Source of the DNA: Flavobacteriales bacterium UBA6165
GTDB taxonomy: Bacteria > Bacteroidota > Bacteroidia > Flavobacteriales_D > Crocinitomicaceae
Length of the DNA: 23,453 nt
Direction: 5' to 3'
Assembly (NCBI GenBank): GCA_002422285.1
Contig: DIUF01000079.1
Span: forward strand, 1-23,453
The position numbers and the translations under genes were made by a program. How positions within the stretch are numbered: the first letter of the stretch is position 1; each line of letters begins with the position of its first letter. This document shows, in pieces, positions 15,638 to 23,358 of this stretch. The notes beneath the pieces are model-generated. The model was not told the origin of the DNA, did not search any database, and saw only the letters and a program-made list of their open reading frames with translations.

Positions 15638-16918
15638 ATGAAAAATACTGAGCCAAAAATCACATGGATCAATCACGCATCCTTTCTCATAGAGTATGGC
15701 GATGTCAAATTGATTTCCGACCCTTGGTTAGAGGGTCGCGTATTCAATAATAGTTGGGATTTACTCGCAAAATCCAAATTTGAATACGCTGATTTTGAGA
15801 AGATAACGCATATTTGGTTTTCTCATGAACACCCAGACCATTTTTTTCCGCCAAACATTAACAAAATACCTGAGCCAATTAGAAGAGATATAACTGTTCT
15901 GTTTCAAGAAACCGAGGATAAAAAAGTTGTTGATTTCTGCAGGAAAATAGGTTTTAAAGAAGTCATAGAACTAAAGCCGTTTCAAAAATTTGAATTGGAA
16001 GAGACGTTTTTCGTAACCAACGCTTCCGTTTCCAATGACACAGACTCATGGTTGTTGTTGGAACTCGGTGACAAAGTAGTTCTTAACCTCAATGATTGTA
16101 TTATTCGAGATGAATCTGAACTCAAAAAAATTAAAAATCTTTACTCACGTTTAGACTTGCTTTTGACTCAATTCTCATATGCCAATTGGGTTGGTAACCC
16201 CGAAGATTCTGAATCAAAAGAATTAAGCGCTAGGAAAAAACAAGAAGAAATATTACGTTATGCCAAAACGTTTCAACCTGAATTCATCATTCCTTTCGCT
16301 AGTTACGTTTGGTTTTGTTCAGAATATAATTTCCACATGAACAATGAAGCAAATAAAATTCAAGACGTGAGCCGTTTAATCGCCCAAAGCAATTTCACGC
16401 CAATAGTGCTTTATCCGGGTGAGGAATGGGTTATTGGAGAAAAACACAATAACGAAAATGCTTTAACCTTATATGAACAAGATCGTGTCGACATTTCAAA
16501 ACGCAATCAAACCAAATTTGATTTGATTGCCGCAGAGGAATTGGAGAAATCTGCCCAAAACTATACCAAACGCATTAGAAGCAAAAACAACGTTACAAGG
16601 ATAAACCGTTACGAGCCCATGAACGTTTTCATAAGAGATTATGGTGTCGTGTATTCGTTTTGCTTCAAAAACGGATTAAGAATAAATAAAAACATTCCGA
16701 AAGAAGAGGCCGACATAATTATGTGTTCACAAAATTTAAAATATTGTTTTGATTTTGAATGGGGTTATGACAGCATTCAAGTTGCTGGAACCTTTGAAAA
16801 AACCACAAAGGGAAATTTTGCTAGATATCAAGAATATCAATGGATATCTACACTCAACAACAAAGGTGGTCGCATAAATGGATACATAAAAGCTTTGCTT
16901 CATAAATTTTTTAAATAA
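15638..16918 (+). CDS. MBL-fold metallohydrolase-like protein, CMP-sialate hydroxylase/UlaG-like
   Basis: A 426-residue protein with an N-terminal metallo-beta-lactamase fold. HASFLIEYG and SDPWLEG near 13-33 are typical of the UlaG branch, and the metal-binding signature SHEHPDH at 62-68 supplies His63, His65, Asp67 and His68. NLNDC at 150-154 gives a further likely ligand (Asp153). These features and the later FASYVWFCSEYNFHMN stretch recall the MBL domain of CMP-N-acetylneuraminate hydroxylases, but the Rieske iron-sulfur domain of those enzymes is absent. A separate C-terminal region of about 100 residues is not recognised. The enzyme is cytoplasmic and sits between two glycosyltransferases, so a sugar-modifying or lipid-modifying hydrolase is plausible. 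The next gene starts directly after its stop (TAAATG). The 93-base gap before it shows no clear promoter. Confidence 0.7.
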   Translation: MKNTEPKITWINHASFLIEYGDVKLISDPWLEGRVFNNSWDLLAKSKFEYADFEKITHIWFSHEHPDHFFPPNINKIPEPIRRDITVLFQETEDKKVVDFCRKIGFKEVIELKPFQKFELEETFFVTNASVSNDTDSWLLLELGDKVVLNLNDCIIRDESELKKIKNLYSRLDLLLTQFSYANWVGNPEDSESKELSARKKQEEILRYAKTFQPEFIIPFASYVWFCSEYNFHMNNEANKIQDVSRLIAQSNFTPIVLYPGEEWVIGEKHNNENALTLYEQDRVDISKRNQTKFDLIAAEELEKSAQNYTKRIRSKNNVTRINRYEPMNVFIRDYGVVYSFCFKNGLRINKNIPKEEADIIMCSQNLKYCFDFEWGYDSIQVAGTFEKTTKGNFARYQEYQWISTLNNKGGRINGYIKALLHKFFK

Positions 16919-18115
16919 ATGAAAAAAATCGCAGTGCTGCTTCATGGGTCCATTCAATCCGATTATCGGGTTGTAAAAACTGTGATTACTCTGGCGAAAT
17001 ATTACGAGATTGATTTGTTCTTTCATGGACAAATCAAAGACGCAAATCTACATTTTGAGGGGCTCAAAAATGTGCGAAGTTTTGCCCTAAACAAAAAAGC
17101 GGGGTTGTGGTCGAAAATTTTATCGCACTCCTTATTTTGTTATGCCCATAGTTATATGAGTGACGAGGTCTTAAATTCACGAGAAAAATATGATTTTGTT
17201 TGGGCAAATGATTTGCCAACTTTGCTTCCCGCGGTGAAGGCCTCAAAAACACTTCATTCAAAAGTGATTTACGACTCCCATGAAATTTATGTAGAAACCA
17301 TCAATCAATTTTTTTTAAAACAACAAAACCCGATAAAAAACACAATTTTTATTGCGCTTACCAAGTTGATGCGATACCATGGAAAATACATGGAAAAAAA
17401 ACTGCTGCGCAGCACATCGCTTATGTTTACAGTGAACGAATCGCTGAAAGCTTATTTCGAAAAGACCTACAACTACAACAACATTGAAGTTTTGATGAAC
17501 TTACCCAATCAAACAGATGTTTCTAAAAAAAACATTTTCGATTTCAAAACACACTTTTCTTGGCCTCTAAATTCAGTTGTGGTGATATATCAAGGGGCAC
17601 TCAATGCAGGTCGCGGACTAAACCTAATGATTGACGCTTTCAAATATTTACCTCACAATTATCGCTTGGTAATTCTGGGTAAAGGCACTTTGAAAAACCA
17701 ACTCATAGAAAAGGTTTCAAAAAACGAATTAGAACGAAGAGTTTGTTTTCTAGATGCAGTACCCTTATCAATTTTAATAAAATACACACAAGGAGCGGAT
17801 ATCGGCTTGAACTTATTAGAAGACTTTAATTTGAGTAAAAAACTCGCTTCTCCCAACAAATTGTTTGAGTATATACATGCTGGCATTCCAGTTGTCGCCA
17901 GTGATACTATAGAAAACAAAAAGGTATTTGAAAAATTCAATATTGGTCTTCTTTGCGAAAACACACCCCAAAATATCGCTCTAAGAATTCAGGAAACACA
18001 ACATTCTAAAAACCAATACACTCAAGATTTGACTGCCGCTAAAACTTGTTATTCTTGGGAAAACCAAGAAGCAAATTTTTTAAAAGCGATAGCAAACTTA
18101 TGTCCGGATGAATGA
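16919..18115 (+). CDS. Glycosyltransferase family 4-like
   Basis: A 398-residue GT-B glycosyltransferase. The N-terminal acceptor lobe starts MKKIAVLLHG with SDYRVVKT, a common GT4 beginning, and includes YDSHEIYVE. The C-terminal donor lobe starts near VVIYQGALNAGRGLNLMIDAF (about 220-240) and carries VILGKG. The nucleotide-sugar motif is SPNKLFEYIHAGIPVVAS near 309-326, the E-x7-type signature of retaining GT4 enzymes. It acts in the cytoplasm on a lipid-linked glycan. It abuts the MBL-fold gene without any gap, so the two are probably translated together. Sugar specificity is unknown. Confidence 0.88.
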   Translation: MKKIAVLLHGSIQSDYRVVKTVITLAKYYEIDLFFHGQIKDANLHFEGLKNVRSFALNKKAGLWSKILSHSLFCYAHSYMSDEVLNSREKYDFVWANDLPTLLPAVKASKTLHSKVIYDSHEIYVETINQFFLKQQNPIKNTIFIALTKLMRYHGKYMEKKLLRSTSLMFTVNESLKAYFEKTYNYNNIEVLMNLPNQTDVSKKNIFDFKTHFSWPLNSVVVIYQGALNAGRGLNLMIDAFKYLPHNYRLVILGKGTLKNQLIEKVSKNELERRVCFLDAVPLSILIKYTQGADIGLNLLEDFNLSKKLASPNKLFEYIHAGIPVVASDTIENKKVFEKFNIGLLCENTPQNIALRIQETQHSKNQYTQDLTAAKTCYSWENQEANFLKAIANLCPDE

Positions 18116-18177
18116 CATGGTGTTTGTAAAATGAAGTTGGATATTCAATAAGCTTATCGGTAAATAAATCAAAACCA

Positions 18178-18813
18178 ATGAACATAACAGGAAAAAAAAT
18201 ACTTGTCCTAGCGCCCCACACCGATGATTTGGAGTTTGGCTGCGCAGGCACCGTTTCGAAATTGATTGAAAGCGGCAACGAAGTGTGGTGTGCTGCTTTT
18301 TCGGCTTGCCAGCAATCGGTGCGCAAGGAATTTCCGCCAGATATTTTGATCACAGAAATCAAGGCGGCGAGCAAAATTTTGGGCATCAAACCTGAAAACT
18401 TGATTTTGTTTGACTACAATGTGCGCACCTTCAATTTTCATCGTCAAGAACTTTTGGACGATATCTTGAAATTGAAAGCCAGCATTCAACCAGACATTGT
18501 GTTTATACCCGCCTTAACGGATGTGCACCAAGACCACTATACGATTGCCCAAGAAGGTTTCCGTGCTTTCAAATTCTCGAGCTTGCTGTCGTATGAATTG
18601 CCGTGGAACAACCTGAGTTTCAACACCGCTTGCTTCATGAAGCTAGAAGAAAAACACATGTTAAAGAAAATTGAAGCCGTTAACCAATACAAATCACAAG
18701 CCCACCGCCCGTATGCCAACGAGGAGTTTATCCGCTCTTTGGCGCGTACCAGAGGTGTGCAAATTAATACGCACTATGCGGAGTGTTTTGAAGTGATTCG
18801 TTGGATTTTGTAA
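18178..18813 (+). CDS. PIG-L/LmbE family N-deacetylase
   Basis: A 211-residue zinc-dependent deacetylase family member that removes N-acetyl groups from GlcNAc-like substrates. The metal-binding motif is PHTDD at 13-17 (usually HPDD), and the third ligand motif is DVHQDH at 115-120, including His117 and His120. The core beta strands (KILVLAPH, VWCAAFSA) match the LmbE Rossmann-like fold. No signal peptide is present, so it acts in the cytoplasm, on a nucleotide- or lipid-linked sugar. It is followed 19 bases later by a hexapeptide acyltransferase and then by an LpxD-like enzyme, which could re-acylate the freed amine. G+C is clearly higher than in the preceding genes. The exact substrate is not readable. 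Confidence 0.9.
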   Translation: MNITGKKILVLAPHTDDLEFGCAGTVSKLIESGNEVWCAAFSACQQSVRKEFPPDILITEIKAASKILGIKPENLILFDYNVRTFNFHRQELLDDILKLKASIQPDIVFIPALTDVHQDHYTIAQEGFRAFKFSSLLSYELPWNNLSFNTACFMKLEEKHMLKKIEAVNQYKSQAHRPYANEEFIRSLARTRGVQINTHYAECFEVIRWIL

Positions 18814-18832
18814 AAACCTAAAAAAGAGAACT

Positions 18833-19366
18833 ATGAATTTTGTTTCAGAAAAAGCCAAAATTGGCAACAACGTGCAAATCGGCATGTTTACCATTGTTGA
18901 GGAAGATGTAATCATCGGCGACAACGTGATTATTGAACACCACTGCGTCATCAAAAAGAATGTGATAATTGGCGCCAATACCCGCGTGAAAAACTATGTG
19001 GAATTGCGCGAAAACACTACCGTTGGAGAATCGTGTACCATAGATTCACGTGTTTCATCTTCAGGGAATTGTAAAATAGGAAACAACGTTACTTTGCGTT
19101 ACGATACCATAATTGCACGCGGCGTGGAAATTGGTGACAATACCTACGTTTGTCCACGGGTGATGACCAATAATTTGAACACGAGTCATGCGCAAATTGG
19201 GGGCGCAAAAATTGGCGCAAACTGCTTCATCGGAACAAATGCTGTTTTGCAACATGGCATTACTTTGGGCGACAATGTAACCATTGGCTCGATGGCTTTC
19301 GTAAACAAAGATTGTGAAGCCAACGCAACATACATTGGTATTCCTGCAACGAAAAAACAAAAATAA
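18833..19366 (+). CDS. Left-handed beta-helix (hexapeptide repeat) acyltransferase
   Basis: A 177-residue protein built almost wholly of hexapeptide repeats (IGNNVQIGMFTIVEEDVI, IGDNVIIEHHCVI and so on), which fold into a left-handed beta-helix; such proteins act as trimers. The C-terminal half has AKIGANCFIGTNAVLQHGI and ends in Y-I-G-I-P-A-T-K, typical of sugar O- or N-acetyltransferases of the WbbJ/WlbB kind. Acetyl-CoA is the usual donor in that group, though longer acyl donors are possible. It lies 19 bases after the PIG-L gene and only two bases before the LpxD-like gene. Its place next to a deacetylase suggests it acylates an amino sugar of the same pathway. Confidence 0.88.
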   Translation: MNFVSEKAKIGNNVQIGMFTIVEEDVIIGDNVIIEHHCVIKKNVIIGANTRVKNYVELRENTTVGESCTIDSRVSSSGNCKIGNNVTLRYDTIIARGVEIGDNTYVCPRVMTNNLNTSHAQIGGAKIGANCFIGTNAVLQHGITLGDNVTIGSMAFVNKDCEANATYIGIPATKKQK

Positions 19367-19368
19367 CT

Positions 19369-20241
19369 ATGTCCATCGCTATAAGCCAAATTGCTGAAAC
19401 CTTTGGGTTGACGATAGTTGGAAAATCAACTCTTGTCGATGCTTTAGGAGGATTGAACAATGCGCATGAAAGTGCTTTGTATTGGTCGAAAAATGCAGAG
19501 AATTTGGCGAAAATGCAGACTGGCGTAGTAATTTGTAATCATCAGGATTATGAAAAAATCTCACCTGTTTCCGGGGTTTGTTATTTGCTTTGCGACAATC
19601 CAAGATTGACTTTCTCCAAAGTAGTGTATCGTTTTTTCAAGAACCTGTTGCCAGATTACGAAACCAATTGTGTAGATGATTTCAGAGCGCGAACGGATTT
19701 GAGCATTGGACAAAATGTGTTTATTGGTAAAGATGTAGAAATTGGTGCGGGAACGAAAATCGCGCCCAATGTGGTTATTTATCCCAAGACTAAAGTCGGT
19801 GAAAACTGTCTCATTCAAGTCGGCGCATCTATTGGCACTGAGGGTTTAGGCTTGGAAAAAGATCCTGAAACAAATACACTATTGAAATTCCCACAAATTG
19901 GTGGTGTTGTCTTAGAGGATTTCGTTGAAATTGGACCATATAGCACCATTCGTCGTTCTGCTTTGAACAACACCGTTATAGGCAAATCAACAAAAATTGG
20001 TTCGTATTGCAATGTGGGTCACAACTGTGTTTTGGGTACAAACAATATTATCACAAGTAACGTAATCATTGCAGGTTCATCAAAAATTGGCAACGATACC
20101 TTTTTGGGAATTGCTTGCAGCATCAAACACGGCATGAACATAGGAAGCAATTCAACTATCGGTCAAGGCAGCGTTGTTGTGAAGCACGTCCCTGAAGGAG
20201 AAACTTGGGTGGGCAATCCCGCTAAGAAAATTGAGCGTTAA
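19369..20241 (+). CDS. LpxD-like N-acyltransferase in a glycan locus
   Basis: A 290-residue protein, shorter than the usual 340 or so of LpxD. Residues about 1-90 resemble the LpxD N-terminal uridine-binding domain (LGGLNNAHESALYWS, later LLCDNPRLTFSKV). A left-handed beta-helix follows from about 110. The segment ASIGTEGLGL to GGVVLEDFVEIGPYSTIRRS copies the LpxD signature, and NVGHNCVLG near 216-223 keeps the catalytic histidine (His218). LpxD adds a hydroxyacyl chain from acyl carrier protein to a glucosamine amine in lipid A synthesis. The C-terminus ends in GNPAKKIER without the helical extension of LpxD. The gene is embedded in glycosyltransferase genes, not with lpxA/lpxB, so it probably N-acylates a glycan amino sugar. 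Its stop overlaps the next start (TAATG). Confidence 0.85.
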   Translation: MSIAISQIAETFGLTIVGKSTLVDALGGLNNAHESALYWSKNAENLAKMQTGVVICNHQDYEKISPVSGVCYLLCDNPRLTFSKVVYRFFKNLLPDYETNCVDDFRARTDLSIGQNVFIGKDVEIGAGTKIAPNVVIYPKTKVGENCLIQVGASIGTEGLGLEKDPETNTLLKFPQIGGVVLEDFVEIGPYSTIRRSALNNTVIGKSTKIGSYCNVGHNCVLGTNNIITSNVIIAGSSKIGNDTFLGIACSIKHGMNIGSNSTIGQGSVVVKHVPEGETWVGNPAKKIER

Positions 20242-21587
20242 TGGCAATAAAAGTTCTTTTACTTTCTTACAATTTCCCGCCTTTAATGCGTGCCGGCTCA
20301 TTGAGAACAGCAGCGTGGTTCAAACATTTTTCTGATGAAATTGACGTAACTGTTGTTACCCGAAAATGGGAGTCAGGAAAAGACTACAATTGGCAAAATT
20401 ACTTTGATGAGGATAGCGATGATGATGTTTTGGAAGAAATTTCATCGAACAAACGCATTCTTCGTGTAGCCAACAAGCACAACTGGTTTTACAAAATCAA
20501 GAATCATGCGGTTTCTAAAAAACTTAAAATCAACCGTTTGTGTTTGCTTTTTGAGGTTTTCTTGAAATGGACATCGTGGAATTCTTTTGCCAACGAGCGC
20601 AGTTTGTATCACGCCAGTCGCAAACGCTTAGCACAAGAAAAATTTGATGTTATAATTGCTTCTGGAGAACCTTTTGTGCAATTCAACTATGCTTATCAAT
20701 TGCATCGCGAATTTGGCGTTCCCTACATATTAGATTACCGCGACCCTTGGATTTACAATGTTTTCAGGAGATCGGGCAACAAATTTGGACAAATCCATTT
20801 GGAAAAAAGAAGAGAACGACTTTTTGTGAGAAATGCGCAATTTATTACCACGATTTCTCCCAAAAATGTAGGCTTGATTCAAAAAAATTTGACCCGAGAA
20901 GTGCACGATAAATTTGTAATTATTCCCAACGGACTCGATGATGCCTTATTAGAAATGTCAGCAAATCGCGAGCAATTTCAAACTGCAAAAGAGCAATTTG
21001 TGATGACATTTATTGGCACGTTATATCCGCAGCATAATGTACATTGGTTGCTCAAGGTTTTAGAAGAACTCATTGAAAGCAAAGAGTTTAATCTGCAACC
21101 CGTTTTGCGTTTTGTAGGCTCCATGAACAGTTGTCCGCCTCAACAGCGGAGTTCGATAGAAGAGTTCGCAGCAAAATTTCCCGAGCACATTCAAATTCTT
21201 CCTCAAATGCCGCAAGTTGAAGCCTGTGCACAAATGTTTCAATCGGATTTACTTATCAAATTCAACGCTTTTGCGCAAGAAGAAAATCATTTTGGGAAGA
21301 AATTGTATGAATATGCGGCGTCGGGAAAATTGGTTTTGTCGATTAATTACAATTCTGAAATTCCAAAATCATCGCCCTTTTTTGAGCATCGTGAATTTCA
21401 AATTTTTTGCGGGAATGAAGCTGATGTGAAAAATGAATTGAAACAACTTTTGGCATATAAAGATTCTGAAGGTCAACCCAAAACGAACAGCATCCAATTA
21501 TCCGATTTAGGTCCTTTGACAAATTCAGAAATCACCAAACAATTGGAATTGCTCATCCAAAAAGCGGCAGAAGCGAAACATGTATAA
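20241..21587 (+). CDS. Glycosyltransferase family 4-like
   Basis: A 448-residue GT-B glycosyltransferase. The start (VLLLSYNFPPLMRAGSLRTA) is the common N-terminal signature of WbuB-like/WcaI-like GT4 enzymes, with an N-F-P-P-x-x-x-A-G-S-x-R core. DYRDPWIYNV near 166-175 and IIPNGLDD near 229-236 mark the hinge between lobes. The donor lobe includes MTFIGTLYPQHN (about 254-265) and the motif FGKKLYEYAASGKLVLSI near 350-367. No signal peptide is present, so it is cytoplasmic or peripheral at the membrane. It overlaps the upstream LpxD-like gene by one base and the downstream deacetylase gene by eight bases. Sugar specificity is unknown. Confidence 0.88.
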   Translation: MAIKVLLLSYNFPPLMRAGSLRTAAWFKHFSDEIDVTVVTRKWESGKDYNWQNYFDEDSDDDVLEEISSNKRILRVANKHNWFYKIKNHAVSKKLKINRLCLLFEVFLKWTSWNSFANERSLYHASRKRLAQEKFDVIIASGEPFVQFNYAYQLHREFGVPYILDYRDPWIYNVFRRSGNKFGQIHLEKRRERLFVRNAQFITTISPKNVGLIQKNLTREVHDKFVIIPNGLDDALLEMSANREQFQTAKEQFVMTFIGTLYPQHNVHWLLKVLEELIESKEFNLQPVLRFVGSMNSCPPQQRSSIEEFAAKFPEHIQILPQMPQVEACAQMFQSDLLIKFNAFAQEENHFGKKLYEYAASGKLVLSINYNSEIPKSSPFFEHREFQIFCGNEADVKNELKQLLAYKDSEGQPKTNSIQLSDLGPLTNSEITKQLELLIQKAAEAKHV

Positions 21588-22494
21588 CTTCCTCTTCCAT
21601 AGAATTTCACCTGAACGCGATGCCCTTTGGGATCCGATTGACCCGAAGTTGTTTGATCGCTGCGTGAAATTTATCACCAACAAATATGAGGTGGTGCGCA
21701 TTGAAGATTTTGTCGAGAATCCAAGTGCTAATCACAAAAAATTGGCATCGATAGTTTTTGATGATGGCTACAAGGACAACTGGGAATATGCCGCTCCAAT
21801 TTTGGATAAATATGGCGTGAAAGCTTCGTTTTATGTGGTCACAGATTGCATCGACAAGAACGAGCCCACTTGGACACATGTGCTGGAGTATTATCTGCAA
21901 CACAGTCAAAAATTGAAGCTACAATTGCCTTTTGATTTTCTCTCAGTTGAATTGCAAACTACTCAATTTCAAAATATTGCTGAGCGTGTTTCTTGGGCGC
22001 AAGGCTTTCTTCCTAAACTCAAATTGTTGACCCATGAACAGCGCACTCAAGTCATTGACGCTATTAAAAATCAATGCGATGATGTTGTTTTGCCTGCTTT
22101 CATGATGAATTGGAAGGAGGTGCGCGATTTGAACAACGCAGGTCATTACATTGGTTCTCATACAGTTACGCACGGCATGTTGGGCACTATGTCCACAGAC
22201 GAAGATCAACTTTTCGAATTGAAACAATCTGCCGCTCGCATTGAAGCAGAACTGGGTTATTTTCCAAAAACGATTTCATATCCTGTTGGTAGTTACAATG
22301 AACGAACAGCGGTTTTGGCTAAAGAAGTGGGCTACAAACTCGGACTTGCCGTGAAACAAGACCGCTACAATCCAAACACGGATGGTGTTTTTGAAATTCC
22401 ACGCATCAACCTGAGCAACGAACCTTGGTGGAAAACCAAACTGCGCTTAACCAATCGAATTGAGGACATTAAAAAACTGATGAAGTACAAATGA
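21580..22494 (+). CDS. NodB-like polysaccharide deacetylase (carbohydrate esterase 4)
   Basis: A 304-residue metal-dependent deacetylase of the NodB fold. Motif 1 is FDDGY at 60-64 (Asp61 catalytic base, Asp62 metal ligand) and motif 2 is SHTVTH at 193-198 (His194 and His198 as metal ligands). SYPVGSYN at 233-240 corresponds to motif 3. There is no signal peptide or membrane segment, so it acts in the cytoplasm, unlike cell-wall deacetylases. About 90 residues between the first two motifs form an insertion or extended loop region. The gene starts inside the previous glycosyltransferase gene and overlaps the following formyltransferase start (ATGA at 22491-22494), so the two are translated together. 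It probably removes an N-acetyl group from an intermediate of this glycan. Confidence 0.9.
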   Translation: MYNFLFHRISPERDALWDPIDPKLFDRCVKFITNKYEVVRIEDFVENPSANHKKLASIVFDDGYKDNWEYAAPILDKYGVKASFYVVTDCIDKNEPTWTHVLEYYLQHSQKLKLQLPFDFLSVELQTTQFQNIAERVSWAQGFLPKLKLLTHEQRTQVIDAIKNQCDDVVLPAFMMNWKEVRDLNNAGHYIGSHTVTHGMLGTMSTDEDQLFELKQSAARIEAELGYFPKTISYPVGSYNERTAVLAKEVGYKLGLAVKQDRYNPNTDGVFEIPRINLSNEPWWKTKLRLTNRIEDIKKLMKYK

Positions 22495-23285
22495 AATTAG
22501 TTCTTTGGATAGGAAACGACCCGAATCAATTTGCTTTGGCACATAAACTCGCCGCGCAATTTGAGGTGGTGGGCATTGTTTTGGAAACAAAAAGTAATCC
22601 GCCCAAAAAGAAAAAACTTACTTTTTCAATGTTTGTGAGTAAAGTTTTGGTGCGTTTGTTCTACAAAAAAATTCCAGCCACTTGGTTCGCTTTGATGGAT
22701 GAATACCGAGCACAATATCCCAATCTGCCAGCAACAAAAGTTTTCAAGGTCAACAACATCAACGACCCTGAAACCAAGACTTTAACCGAAGAATTATCGC
22801 CAGATTTAATTGTGGTTTCAGGGACTTATTTGGTCAAAAAAGAAACGCTATCAACGAAAAGCACGCATGGCATTGTGAATTTGCACACAGGGCTTTCGCC
22901 TTACATCAAAGGAGGTCCCAATTGCACAAATTGGTGTATCGCCACCCGACAATTTGAACTCATCGGCAACACCATCATGTGGATTGATGAAGGCATCGAC
23001 AGTGGAAACCTGATTTTAACCGAACAAACATCATTTACCGGCAACGAATCCCTGCTCGATGTGCACCGAAAAGTGATGAATCACGCCCATGAATTGTATT
23101 TGCGCGCCATCAATAATATTGAAAACAATACTGCTCAAAATGTGCCGCAAGATAAAATTGGCTCAGGAACAGTATATTACACCAAAGATTGGACATGGAA
23201 AGCCCATGCTGCTTTGTTGCGCAATTTCAAACATTTCAAGAATGAGGTGAATGCGCCAAAATCTCAACCAAAAGTGGTGAAGTAA
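22491..23285 (+). CDS. Formyltransferase family protein (possible sugar N-formyltransferase)
   Basis: A 264-residue protein with the methionyl-tRNA formyltransferase N-terminal fold, which uses N10-formyltetrahydrofolate. The catalytic triad is visible as Asn130 and His132 in NLHTGLSPYIKGG and Asp170 in EGIDSGN. It is shorter than tRNA formyltransferase (about 310 residues) and lacks its C-terminal tRNA-binding domain, which fits a small-molecule substrate. Sugar N-formyltransferases that formylate 4-amino-deoxy sugars of O-antigens share this design. Residues 36-65 are lysine-rich and of unclear role. It follows the NodB-like deacetylase with an ATGA overlap. The likely job is formylation of an amine freed by that deacetylase; a metabolite other than a sugar is possible. 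Confidence 0.8.
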   Translation: MKLVLWIGNDPNQFALAHKLAAQFEVVGIVLETKSNPPKKKKLTFSMFVSKVLVRLFYKKIPATWFALMDEYRAQYPNLPATKVFKVNNINDPETKTLTEELSPDLIVVSGTYLVKKETLSTKSTHGIVNLHTGLSPYIKGGPNCTNWCIATRQFELIGNTIMWIDEGIDSGNLILTEQTSFTGNESLLDVHRKVMNHAHELYLRAINNIENNTAQNVPQDKIGSGTVYYTKDWTWKAHAALLRNFKHFKNEVNAPKSQPKVVK

Positions 23286-23288
23286 AGA

Positions 23289-23318
23289 GAAAAGTTTTCA
23301 TTGTATTTCAAACTTTTC
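23289..23318. repeat. Perfect 9-bp inverted repeat between two locus genes
   Basis: GAAAAGTTT at 23289-23297 is complementary to AAACTTTTC at 23310-23318 with a 12-base loop. The stem is A/T-rich and no T tract follows, so it is not a classical terminator. It may weakly stabilise or attenuate the message. Confidence 0.4.
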
Positions 23319-23358
23319 GAAAAATGAGCATTTCTTTTAATCGTATTTATAATTCCCT

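Larger units (their letters stand above)
14384..18177. other. AT-rich segment, candidate exchanged cassette
   Basis: Six 60-base rows sampled by hand inside this block average about 34% G+C (range 30-40), while eight sampled rows in gmd, fcl, the antiterminator, the PIG-L gene and the third glycosyltransferase average about 44% (range 38-50). The boundaries coincide with the start of the first glycosyltransferase and the 62-base gap before the PIG-L gene. It covers a glycosyltransferase, the MBL-fold gene and another glycosyltransferase. Sampling was partial, so the edges are approximate. Confidence 0.5.

Noticed and set aside
12345..23285. GDP-perosamine N-formylation pathway (gmd plus formyltransferase)
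   Set aside because: The required perosamine aminotransferase is absent and gmd is paired with a fucose synthase instead, so the gmd product is more likely used for GDP-L-fucose.
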